Assembly: GCA_003152015.1 (NCBI GenBank)
Contig: PLZF01000098.1
Location: 65,451 to 124,879 of the forward strand
Reading direction: 5' to 3'
Length of the DNA stretch: 59,429 nt
DNA from: Acidimicrobiaceae bacterium
GTDB lineage: Bacteria; Actinomycetota; Acidimicrobiia; Acidimicrobiales; RAAP-2
Part shown: positions 46,494-54,323 of the stretch, piece by piece
Numbering within the stretch: the first letter of the stretch is position 1
Layout: each line of letters starts with the position of its first letter
Notes under the pieces: model-generated
What the model was told of the DNA's origin: nothing
Database searches by the model: none
Seen by the model: the letters and a program-made list of their open reading frames with translations, nothing else
Position numbers and translations under genes: made by a program

Positions 46494-47561
46494 GTGCAGA
46501 ACGAACACGACGACACCCCTGATAAGGAAGCCGGGACCTCGGAGGTCGAATCCGGGGAGGGCCCGACGCTCGATGTGGTGGCCATCGGCAACGCACTGGT
46601 CGATGTGCTGGCGTTGGCCAAGGACGCCGATCTCACCCAGCTCGGACTGGTGAAGGGCACCATGGCGCTGGTGGATCTGGCCCGGTCGGAAGCCATCTAT
46701 GCCACGCTCGGGCCCACGACGGAGGCATCGGGCGGTTCGGCCGCCAACACGGTGGCCGGGGTGGCCGCCCTCGGTGGCCGGGCGGCGTTTCTGGGCCGGG
46801 TGGCGGACGATCAACTCGGGCAGGTGTTTACTCACGACATCCGCTCCATCGGCGTGGCCTTCGACCCGACACCCACCAAAGCGGTGGCCGGGAGCGTAGT
46901 GACCGGGCACTGCCTGGTGCTGGTGACCGACGACGCCGAACGCACCATGGCTACCCATCTGGGGGTGGCGTCCGACTTCGGTCTCGGCGACCTCCACAGT
47001 GCCCACCTGTCCTCCGCCCACGTGCTCTATCTCGAGGGATACCTGTGGGATCAGCCGGCGGCCAAGGCGGGGATGCGGGAGGCCATCGACATCGCCCACA
47101 CCCATGACGCCGCGGTCGCCCTCACTCTGTCCGACCCGTTCTGCGTCCAGAGTCACCAGGCCGAGTTCCTCGAGCTCCTCAACGGCGACCTCGACATGCT
47201 GTTCGCCAATGAAGAGGAGATCACCCTGCTGTTCGGAGCCGCGGACTTCGATACGGCCGTCGAGGCTGTTGCCGAGACGGGCATCCTGGCGGTGCTCACC
47301 CGCGGTTCGGCCGGCTGCGTGGTGGTCACCGCGTCAGGGCCGATCGCAGTCCCCGCCGCTCCGGTCGATCGGGTGGTCGACACCACCGGAGCCGGTGACC
47401 TGTTCGCCGCGGGTTTCCTCTACGGGATCACCAATGGGCTGTCCCCGGAAGCATCGGCTCGCTTGGGCGGGGTGTGCGCGGCGGAGATCATCGCCCACGT
47501 CGGAGCCCGGCCTCTGGCCAACCTGCGGGACTTGGCGGTGGCGGCGGGACTGTTCGGCTGA
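46494..47561 (+). CDS. PfkB-family carbohydrate kinase, adenosine-kinase-like
   Basis: 355 residues. AIGNALVDVLA, ASGGSAANTVAGVAALGGRAAFLGRVADD, and the PfkB signature VVDTTGAGDLFAAGFLYG are present with the catalytic Asp in GAGD. The GGSAANT block and the overall length fit adenosine-kinase-like members (also sugar kinases). Substrate not certain. GTG start at 46494. Confidence 0.88.
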   Translation: MQNEHDDTPDKEAGTSEVESGEGPTLDVVAIGNALVDVLALAKDADLTQLGLVKGTMALVDLARSEAIYATLGPTTEASGGSAANTVAGVAALGGRAAFLGRVADDQLGQVFTHDIRSIGVAFDPTPTKAVAGSVVTGHCLVLVTDDAERTMATHLGVASDFGLGDLHSAHLSSAHVLYLEGYLWDQPAAKAGMREAIDIAHTHDAAVALTLSDPFCVQSHQAEFLELLNGDLDMLFANEEEITLLFGAADFDTAVEAVAETGILAVLTRGSAGCVVVTASGPIAVPAAPVDRVVDTTGAGDLFAAGFLYGITNGLSPEASARLGGVCAAEIIAHVGARPLANLRDLAVAAGLFG

Positions 47562-47667
47562 CCTGTTCGGCTGAGCAGTTCGGTTCCATAGCCTGACGCC
47601 GCACGGTCGACTCGTCCCGTGAGTTTCCGGCGCCGGCTCGGTTGTCACTGCCCAGGGATACGGTCCC

Positions 47668-47893
47668 TTGATCACTGATGAGCGGGCCCTAGAGGCGGGG
47701 CTCACCAGTCCGGTGAGCGCTCTCTACCCGTCCCTGCATCTGAATCTCGGCGAGGTCTATCGCAGCCTGGGCGACGTGGACCGTGCGCGTCATCATCTGG
47801 GGCGAGGTCTGGCATCGGTCGCTGCCTCGAGGACGATGGCTACGGCCACATGGTTCTGGGTGGGCTCGATCGACCGGCTGAACGGCTGAACGG
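47668..47893 (+). pseudogene. TPR-protein C-terminal remnant with frameshift
   Basis: VSALYPSLHLNLGEVYRSLGDVDRARHHLGRGL is the last tetratricopeptide repeat of a common actinobacterial TPR protein. Near 47830 the sense continues one frame away as DDGYGHMVLGGLDRPAERL, the usual C-terminal end. The N-terminal repeats are missing. A decayed fragment. Confidence 0.65.
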
Positions 47894-47929
47894 CTGACGC
47901 TGGTGTTGCCGGCTGACGCTGGTGTTGCC
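47892..47929 (+). repeat. Perfect 19-base tandem duplication
   Basis: GGCTGACGCTGGTGTTGCC occurs twice head to tail (47892-47910, 47911-47929), directly after three shorter GGCTGAAC-like copies. Likely replication slippage in the decayed TPR region. Confidence 0.9.
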
Positions 47930-47947
47930 GGCCAGCCAAGTAGCCGT

Positions 47948-48550
47948 TTAGCCCTGCGGCGTTTCGACCGGGCGGAAGACGAAGGGGAGATCGCTGATCC
48001 GTACCAGCACCGAGGCAACTGCCTGCCCGAGAGGGGCCAGGGCGTCATCGAGTTGCGTCGGGTCTTCGAGAGTGGACTCCTCGATGGCACAGGATCCCTC
48101 GTAGGACACCTCAATGGCGTACTCCGACCCACCGGGACCCTCGCTGACAACCTGTTCGATGGTGGTGGCACCCCGGTTCAGCGGCTGGTCGCCCAGTACA
48201 TCGAGATGGTGCGGAACCACCTCGAGGAGCAGACCCGGTTCGGGGGCCACATCCAGCCCCTGCACCCGGAAGGCGATTTCCACCAACAGTTCGGGGAGTT
48301 CGTCGGAGTCGTCGTCGATGGCCCAACTCCGGTAAGCGGTTTGGCTCCAGGTGGGCCAGTCGAAGCTGGTGTCGACACGGATACGCGCCGGGCGCGGCTC
48401 CCCGGGCAGGCTGTAGGACGTCTCGAAACTGACATCCCCGAGGAAGACGTCGACCTGAAACCGCTCCTCGACGGCTTGGCGCTGGAGCAGCGCTGCCTCG
48501 AACGATCGGCGATGGGATGTAACGATTTGGGCGAACACATGGTCGAGCAT
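47948..48550 (-). CDS. Conserved hypothetical protein
   Basis: 200 residues, no family recognised. It is acidic (pI low), mostly beta-rich, with alternating hydrophobic strands such as FQVDVFLGDVSFETSYSLPG, ARIRVDTSFDWPTWSQTAYRSW and LVRISDLPFVF. No signal peptide or membrane helix. ATG 48550 was selected; 26 bases separate it from the divergent GDPD gene. The third-codon-position GC is like its neighbours, so it looks real. Confidence 0.6.
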   Translation of the reverse strand: MLDHVFAQIVTSHRRSFEAALLQRQAVEERFQVDVFLGDVSFETSYSLPGEPRPARIRVDTSFDWPTWSQTAYRSWAIDDDSDELPELLVEIAFRVQGLDVAPEPGLLLEVVPHHLDVLGDQPLNRGATTIEQVVSEGPGGSEYAIEVSYEGSCAIEESTLEDPTQLDDALAPLGQAVASVLVRISDLPFVFRPVETPQG

Positions 48551-48576
48551 GGCGGGGCAGAGGCTACCGTTCTTCC

Positions 48577-49467
48577 GTGGACGACTCACCCGATCCGAGC
48601 CGGCGATCTCCCTGGATGCTCCGGCGGGTCATCTCTTACGCCCATCAAGGTGGGGCATGGGAGGGCCCTTCGTCGACGCTGCATGCGATCCGGGCCGCCC
48701 TGGCCGCCGGGGCCACCGGCATCGAACTCGACGTGCACGCCACCTCGGACGGCCATCTGGTGGTTAGTCACGATCCGACGGTCGACCGCACCACCAACGG
48801 CTCGGGAAACTTTGCCGACCTGACCCTGGCCGAGGTGCGCACGCTCGACAATGCCTATTGGTGGGTACCCGGCGCCGACGTGTCACCCGGGTTGGAGCCG
48901 AACAGCTACCTCTTTCGTGGCCGGGCCCCCGATGATCCTGCCTTCGGGGTCGCCACTTTGGAAGAAGTGCTCGAAGAATTCCCGGGGGTGGTGCTCAACC
49001 TCGACATCAAACAAACTTCCCCGATGGTGGAGCCGTACGAAGAGGCGCTGGCCATCATGCTGAAGAGTTTTGGGCGAGGTGACGACGTGATCGTGGCGTC
49101 GTTTCTGGACAGTGCCACCGACTCGTTTTCATCGTTTGCCCCCGACATCCCTACGTCAGCCGGCACCATGGCGGTGGCTGCCTTCTTTCAGGCGGTGAGG
49201 GCGGGTGACGACCCGCTTCCGATGCGCCACGTCGCCTTACAGGTGCCTGCCACCTACGGTGAGCTGACGCTGGTTGACGAAAGGTTCGTCGAAGTGGCCC
49301 ACCGGGAGGGCCTGGCGGTCCACGTGTGGACCATCGAAGAAGAATCAGAGATGCAACGCTTGTGCGATCTGGGGGTCGACGGCATCATCACCGATCGACC
49401 TACCGCCTTGGTCGGCGTACTCAACGCCCGCCCGGAAGCGTGGCGACCAGGGACGAAAGAAGCGTGA
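48577..49467 (+). CDS. Glycerophosphodiester phosphodiesterase
   Basis: 296 residues, GDPD TIM barrel. AHQGGAWEGPSSTLHAI (catalytic His), GIELDVHATSDGHLVVSHDPTVDRTTNGSG (split GIELDVHAT and LVVSHDPTVDRTTNGSG) with the metal Glu-x-Asp and second His, LNLDIKQ, and VHVWTIE near the end. It releases sn-glycerol-3-phosphate and alcohols from lysophospholipid head groups. GTG 48577 or ATG 48616. Confidence 0.9.
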   Translation: MDDSPDPSRRSPWMLRRVISYAHQGGAWEGPSSTLHAIRAALAAGATGIELDVHATSDGHLVVSHDPTVDRTTNGSGNFADLTLAEVRTLDNAYWWVPGADVSPGLEPNSYLFRGRAPDDPAFGVATLEEVLEEFPGVVLNLDIKQTSPMVEPYEEALAIMLKSFGRGDDVIVASFLDSATDSFSSFAPDIPTSAGTMAVAAFFQAVRAGDDPLPMRHVALQVPATYGELTLVDERFVEVAHREGLAVHVWTIEEESEMQRLCDLGVDGIITDRPTALVGVLNARPEAWRPGTKEA

Positions 49468-49499
49468 ACGTCGGAGTCAGACAGACGAGCCGGAAAGGC

Positions 49500-49583
49500 T
49501 CAGCCCCGACCGCAGTTCGGCTTCTTGCCGTGGTTGGCCTTCTTTTTGGCGCGCAGCTTGCGCTTGTTGGTTCGCTTGGACAC
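49500..49583 (-). CDS. Ribosomal protein bL37-like (27 residues)
   Basis: A very short basic protein, MSKRTNKRKLRAKKKANHGK then KPNCGRG. It has the KANHGKRPN-type core of the mycobacterial 50S protein bL37 (24 residues in Mycobacterium smegmatis, from memory). GTG start. It lies between GDPD and DUF192 on the opposite strand. It is easily missed by gene finders with a length cut-off. Confidence 0.72.
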   Translation of the reverse strand: MSKRTNKRKLRAKKKANHGKKPNCGRG

Positions 49584-49636
49584 AGTTTGAAGATGCTAGT
49601 CGGGATACGGGCCCCTGAGCCAACGGGCGGCCACTC

Positions 49637-49963
49637 GTGACCTGGCTGTTGCGCGAAGGAGATGTGTTGGCGACTGCGGAGGTGGCATCGAACTTTGGCC
49701 ACCGATCCAAGGGCCTTCTCGGGCGGACCGCCTACGAAGGGGCCATGGTGCTTCCCCACACCCGGGCCGTGCATACCTTGGGGATGAAGTTCGGGATCGA
49801 CGTGGCCTTCTGCGACAAGGAGATGGTGGTGGTCGGTGTGACAACGTTGGTACCTTGGCGGATGTCATTGCCCCGCCGGGGGGGTCGTTCGGTGATCGAA
49901 GCGCAAGCCGGGGCATTCGAACGATGGGGGCTCCGGGTCGGCGACCACCTGGAGCTCCGGTGA
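49637..49963 (+). CDS. DUF192 family protein
   Basis: 108 residues. VASNFGHRSKGLLGRTAYEGAMVLPHTRAVHTLGMKFGIDVAFCDKEMVVV (split SKGLLGRTAYEGAMVLPHT and VHTLGMKFGIDVAFCDKE) is the DUF192 pattern; function unknown, often near wall or secretion genes. GTG start. The stop shares one base with the rsmI ATG (TGATG). Confidence 0.85.
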   Translation: MTWLLREGDVLATAEVASNFGHRSKGLLGRTAYEGAMVLPHTRAVHTLGMKFGIDVAFCDKEMVVVGVTTLVPWRMSLPRRGGRSVIEAQAGAFERWGLRVGDHLELR

Positions 49964-50949
49964 TGATCGACCCGGAGATCCTTGAAGAGCTCGAGGGTTG
50001 GGACGACGACGACGACGACGACGGGGGGACGGCTTCAGATGGGGTGGGGTCGGTGGGGCAGGGGAGTGCTGAAAGGGGAGCTTTGGTCCTCGTCGGAACC
50101 CCCATCGGCAACCTGGGTGACCTGTCGCCCAGGGCCGTCGACGTTCTGTCCACCGCCGACGTCATCTACTGCGAGGACACCCGGCACTCCCGTAAACTCC
50201 TGACTCACGCCGGCATCTCGGGGGTGAGGCTTCGCTCCCTCCACCAGCACAATGAAGTCGACCGGATCGACGAAGTGATTGCGTCGGTCGCCGGAGGCCG
50301 GACGGTGGCGGTCGTCAGTGATGCCGGTATGCCCGGGATATCCGACCCCGGGAGTCGGGTTGTGGCCGCGGTCGCAGCAGCCGGCCTGATCATCTCGGTG
50401 ATTCCCGGACCTTCGGCTGGGCTGGCTGCGCTGGTAGCCAGCGGGTTATCCACCGAGCGATTCTGTTTCGAGGGGTTTCTCCCGCGGTCGGGGAAAGAGC
50501 GACGAAGTCGACTGACGACGGTGGCCGAGGAGTCTCGCACCACCGTGCTGTACGAAGCACCGGGTCGCCTGGCTGCCACCTTGGCTGACCTGGCCCGCCA
50601 GTGTGGTGACGACCGGGAGGTAGCTGTGGCCCGGGAGTTGACCAAACTCCACGAGGAAATCTGGCGCGGCACGGCCGCCGGCGCAGCATCGTGGGCATCG
50701 TCAATGCCAGTTCGGGGAGAAGTGGTCATTGTGCTGGCCGGTGCTCCTGACGTGGAGGTGGATGACGTTGCAGACGGGCCTCTGATCGAGGCTCTGGAAG
50801 TCCGTCTCGCTGCCGGCGAGAGAACGCGAGGGGCGGTCGATGCGGTGGCGGCCGAGTTCGGAATCGCCCGTCGTCGGGTGTATGACCTGGCCCTCGCCGC
50901 CCGGAATGACGACCCGACCCCCGGTGTTGTACCTGAGGGGACAAGATAG
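49963..50949 (+). CDS. rsmI: 16S rRNA (cytidine-1402 2'-O)-methyltransferase RsmI
   Basis: 328 residues, about 40 longer than usual at the N-terminus. The core has LVLVGTPIGNLGDLSPRA, YCEDTRHSRKLL, SDAGMPGISDPG and IPGPSA. The extra N-terminal piece includes a run of seven Asp from GAC repeats and may be untranslated: in-frame GTG codons near 50041-50055 give a normal length. Acts on the P-site region of 16S rRNA. Confidence 0.93.
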   Translation: MIDPEILEELEGWDDDDDDDGGTASDGVGSVGQGSAERGALVLVGTPIGNLGDLSPRAVDVLSTADVIYCEDTRHSRKLLTHAGISGVRLRSLHQHNEVDRIDEVIASVAGGRTVAVVSDAGMPGISDPGSRVVAAVAAAGLIISVIPGPSAGLAALVASGLSTERFCFEGFLPRSGKERRSRLTTVAEESRTTVLYEAPGRLAATLADLARQCGDDREVAVARELTKLHEEIWRGTAAGAASWASSMPVRGEVVIVLAGAPDVEVDDVADGPLIEALEVRLAAGERTRGAVDAVAAEFGIARRRVYDLALAARNDDPTPGVVPEGTR

Positions 50950-50983
50950 CGATCGCGTTTAGGACTGACCGAGAGAGGCTGGG

Positions 50984-51526
50984 ATGTTCGGGCGAACTGA
51001 GTTGGACAAGACGCAGGCGTCAGGGATCGGACCCGACGACGTCGCCGAAGGGTTGGACAGCGCCACCTTCGCCGCCGGTTGCTTCTGGGGCGTTGAGGAA
51101 TTCTTCCGGGCGATACCCGGGGTGGTGGATGCCATCTCCGGTTACGAGGGAGGTGAGGTCGACCACCCGTCCTATGAGCAGGTGTGTTCGGGCCGAACCG
51201 GGCACGCGGAAGCGGTGCTGGTGATTTTCAACCCGAATCAGGTCTCGTTCGAGACCCTTCTCGAGGAGTTCTGGCGCCACCACGACCCCACCACCCTCAA
51301 CCGACAGGGACCCGATCATGGCACCCAGTACCGTTCGGCTGTCTTCACTCGCAACGAAGTACAGGAGAAGGCGGCACGGGCCTCCCTCGACGAGTATCAG
51401 GTGCGATTCAAGCGGCGCATCGTGACCGAAGTAATGCCGGCGAGCACCTTCTGGCCCGCCGAGGAGTACCACCAGCATTTTTCCGAACGAACCGGGCGTG
51501 GTGGTTGCCACGTAGCCAACTGGTGA
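50984..51526 (+). CDS. msrA: Peptide methionine-(S)-S-oxide reductase MsrA
   Basis: 180 residues. ATFAAGCFWGVEEFFRAIPGV has the catalytic Cys33 in GCFWG. GYEGGEVDHPSYEQVCSGRTGHAEAV and LEEFWRHHDPTTLNRQGPD also match. Repairs oxidised methionine in proteins using thioredoxin. Separated from rsmI by 34 bases with a weak GAGAGG site. Confidence 0.96.
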   Translation: MFGRTELDKTQASGIGPDDVAEGLDSATFAAGCFWGVEEFFRAIPGVVDAISGYEGGEVDHPSYEQVCSGRTGHAEAVLVIFNPNQVSFETLLEEFWRHHDPTTLNRQGPDHGTQYRSAVFTRNEVQEKAARASLDEYQVRFKRRIVTEVMPASTFWPAEEYHQHFSERTGRGGCHVANW

Positions 51527-51638
51527 CCGCATAGCTGACGGAAGTAACGAAGTAACCGACAGCGCCGGACCGGCGCACCGCTCGACAACTCCATGATGCG
51601 GTCGGCGACCGGGGGCGGGATCGGTACGCTACTGGGCA

Positions 51639-53144
51639 GTGTCCCGCTACTACGTCACCACCCCGATCTACTACGTCAACGACGCGCCCCACGTCGGCCA
51701 CGCCTATGCCACCGTCAATGCCGATGCACTGGCCCGCTGGCACCGGCTGATCGGCGATGACGTCTTCTTTCTCACCGGTACCGATGAGCACGGCCAGAAA
51801 GTGGCACGGGCCGCTGAAGAACACGGCGTCACCCCCCAGGAGTGGACCGATCAGCTGTCCCCGCGATTCGCGGCGGCATGGGCCGACCTCAACATCTCCA
51901 ACGACGACTTCATCCGGACCACGGAGCCCCGTCATCATCGGGCCGTGCAGCGGTTTCTGACCAAAATCCATGAGAACGGGTGGATCGTCAAGGACACCTA
52001 CCGTGGTCTCTACTGCGTACCCTGCGAGCAGTACTACAACGAAGACGAGCTGGTCGACGGCACTCTCTGCCCGGTCCACCTTCGCCCGGTGGAGCTTCTC
52101 GAGGAAGACAACTACTTCTTTCGGCTCAGTGCCTTCGAACAGCGGCTGATCGACTGGTATGAGGCGAACCCAGAGGCGGTGGTCCCCGAATCGAAGCGAA
52201 ACGAGGCGCTGAGCTTCATCAGGGGTGGCTTACGGGACATCTCCATCACCCGGACCTCCATCGACTGGGGTGTCCCGGTCCCGTGGGACGAGCAACACGT
52301 CTTCTATGTCTGGTACGACGCGCTGGTCAACTATCTGACCGCCATTGGGTATGGCCAGGACATGGAGCGGTTCGAGCAGTGGTGGCCATCGGTTCACCAT
52401 CTCATCGGCAAGGAGATCATCCGGTTCCATTGCGTGTGGTGGCCCGCCATGTGCATGGCCGCCGGCATCGACCCTCCGGCGCACGTGCAGGTCCACGGAT
52501 GGTTACTGGTCAGCGGCGTCAAGATGTCGAAATCCAGCCTCAACAAGATCTCTCCCGGCGAGCTCACCGCCGAATTCGGCGTTGATGTGGTGCGCTATCA
52601 CCTGCTGAGAGATACCCCGTTAGGGTCGGACGGGGACTTCTCAGCTGAAGGGATAGCCAGTCGTTACAACACCGACTTGGCCAACAATCTGGGGAATCTC
52701 TTGTCGCGGGTAGCCACGGTGGTCGGATCCAAATGCGGAGGAACGGGTCCCGCTCCGGACCCCGAGAGTCGTCTGGCATCGGTGGCGGTCGAAGTGGTGT
52801 CCGAGGTGACCGACGCGTGGAACGCCGGGCAACCCCATCTGGGCCTCGAAGCGACCTGGAGACTCCTACGGGAGACCAACGCCGAGTTGGAGACCGCCGA
52901 GCCCTGGAAGGCCGACCCCGGCCCGGGTGTCGACGCAGTATTGGGCAGCGCCCTCGAGGTACTCCGCCTGGTGTCGGTCCTGGTTGTGCCGGCCATGCCC
53001 GCCACCGCCGAGCAGATATGGCGACGGATCGGACTCAGCGGATCTCCGGCTGACCAGCGCCTGCCCGAGGCAGCCGTTTGGGGCGGCTATCCCGGGGGCC
53101 TGGACGTGGAGAAGGGTGCCCCGCTCTTTCCACGACGGAAATGA
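51639..53144 (+). CDS. metG: Methionyl-tRNA synthetase
   Basis: 501 residues. HVGHAYA (HIGH box) near the start, a zinc knuckle (CVPCEQYYN...CPVH), WGVPVPWD and GVKMSKSSLN (KMSKS). It lacks the C-terminal tRNA-binding domain of longer forms, as usual in actinobacteria. GTG 51639 follows TACGCT (51625-51630) by 8 bases, suggesting a leaderless transcript. The stop overlaps tatD. Confidence 0.97.
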   Translation: MSRYYVTTPIYYVNDAPHVGHAYATVNADALARWHRLIGDDVFFLTGTDEHGQKVARAAEEHGVTPQEWTDQLSPRFAAAWADLNISNDDFIRTTEPRHHRAVQRFLTKIHENGWIVKDTYRGLYCVPCEQYYNEDELVDGTLCPVHLRPVELLEEDNYFFRLSAFEQRLIDWYEANPEAVVPESKRNEALSFIRGGLRDISITRTSIDWGVPVPWDEQHVFYVWYDALVNYLTAIGYGQDMERFEQWWPSVHHLIGKEIIRFHCVWWPAMCMAAGIDPPAHVQVHGWLLVSGVKMSKSSLNKISPGELTAEFGVDVVRYHLLRDTPLGSDGDFSAEGIASRYNTDLANNLGNLLSRVATVVGSKCGGTGPAPDPESRLASVAVEVVSEVTDAWNAGQPHLGLEATWRLLRETNAELETAEPWKADPGPGVDAVLGSALEVLRLVSVLVVPAMPATAEQIWRRIGLSGSPADQRLPEAAVWGGYPGGLDVEKGAPLFPRRK

Positions 53145-54184
53145 GCCTCACCGGGGCGAATCTGGGTGCCACGGGCAGTGACGGACACCAGGGCGGCCGG
53201 CCCAACGATGCCGTCGTCGAGTGGTTTGACTCGCACTGTCATCTTCAATCGGACTACCTCGCAGACGAAGAAGGGGCCGGGGGTCAAGAGGCGGAGACCC
53301 ATCGAGAGCCTCATGCCACCCGACTGGCCGCGACCATTGCCCGGGCATCGGAAGCCGGGGTGACCCGGATGGTCTGCGTGGGAACTGACGCCACCACCTC
53401 CCGGGAGGCAGTGGATCTGGTCCGGAGAATGGCCCGAGCCGATTCGGTGGCCACGGCTGTGGGGGTCCAGATGTGGGCAACCGTTGGGCTTCATCCTCAC
53501 GATGCCATCAACGGAGTGGAAACCTTGGACTCCATCCTCGGTGCCGAACTGCCGGATCTGGGGGTCGGATCGGACGCCGGTTCAGCCGTCGGATCGGACG
53601 CCGTTTCAGCTGTCGGTTCGGACGCCGTTTCAGCTGTCGGTTCGGACGTCGGATCGGACGCGAATAATCCATCGACAATTGTGGTCGGTATAGGAGAATG
53701 CGGACTCGATTATCACTACGATCATTCACCGCGCGACGCGCAGCGTGCCGCGTTCGCCGCACAGATTGGATTGGCCTTCCGCCACCGCCTGGCCCTGGTG
53801 ATCCATACCCGCGAGGCATGGGACGACACCATCGATATCCTCGTCGCCACCGGCGTCCCTGAGCACACCATCATCCACTGCTTCACCGGAGGACCCGAGG
53901 AGGCTCGCCGCTGTCTCGACCTCGGGGCATCGCTCTCCTTCAGTGGGGTGGTTACTTTCAAAACCGCGGTCGAAGTCCGGGAAGCGGCCCAAATCTGCCC
54001 GATTGACCGCCTGTTGATCGAAACGGACTCCCCGTTTCTGACCCCGGCGCCCCATCGTGGATCACCCAACGAGCCCGCCCGGGTACCCCTGGTGGGAGCA
54101 ACAATTGCCGCCGTCAAAGGGGTAAGCAGAGAGTTGGTGGCTGAGGTCTCGACCCGCAATGCCAGAGCCAGTTTCGGCTTGTGA
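53141..54184 (+). CDS. tatD: TatD-family metal-dependent deoxyribonuclease
   Basis: 347 residues; most TatD proteins have about 260. The core has WFDSHCHLQ (metal HxH), GLHPHD, GIGECGLDYHYDHSPRDAQRAAFAAQI (split GIGECGLDYHYDHSP and QRAAFAAQ), HTREAWDDT, HCFTGG and ETDSPFLTP. Excess length comes from an N-terminal tail, a low-complexity insertion around residues 142-173 made of GSDAxSAV repeats, and a loop near residue 40. ATG 53141 overlaps the metG stop. Confidence 0.92.
   Translation: MSLTGANLGATGSDGHQGGRPNDAVVEWFDSHCHLQSDYLADEEGAGGQEAETHREPHATRLAATIARASEAGVTRMVCVGTDATTSREAVDLVRRMARADSVATAVGVQMWATVGLHPHDAINGVETLDSILGAELPDLGVGSDAGSAVGSDAVSAVGSDAVSAVGSDVGSDANNPSTIVVGIGECGLDYHYDHSPRDAQRAAFAAQIGLAFRHRLALVIHTREAWDDTIDILVATGVPEHTIIHCFTGGPEEARRCLDLGASLSFSGVVTFKTAVEVREAAQICPIDRLLIETDSPFLTPAPHRGSPNEPARVPLVGATIAAVKGVSRELVAEVSTRNARASFGL
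53564..53659 (+). repeat. 24-base tandem repeat inside tatD
   Basis: Three full units (53564-53587, 53588-53611, 53612-53635) and two half units follow, each of the form GTCGGATCGGACGCCG then TTTCAGCT. They encode VGSDAVSA repeats. Number changes would keep the frame. Confidence 0.9.
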
Positions 54185-54199
54185 AATTGTGCACTAACT

Positions 54200-54214
54200 G
54201 TTACCAGCGGTAAC
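54200..54214. promoter_or_regulatory. GTTAC-CAGCG-GTAAC palindrome upstream of the double-psi barrel gene
   Basis: A perfect GTTAC-N5-GTAAC palindrome 110 bases before the gene start, of the same form as the two halves of the TetR operator at 21850-21879. It may be a site for a wall-related regulator. Confidence 0.45.
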
Positions 54215-54323
54215 CATTTTGGCGTCCCGCGTTTGATTCGCGCGCACAAACCTGTCTAGCGTATTGCTTACGGCCGCTGTTTATAGCGGTCGATTTCATT
54301 TAAGTCGGCTTGGAGGAGACGGC

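Noticed and set aside
54184..54323. c-di-AMP (ydaO) riboswitch before the wall protein gene
   Set aside because: Such riboswitches precede rpf-type genes in some actinobacteria, but the conserved core sequences are not visible in this leader.
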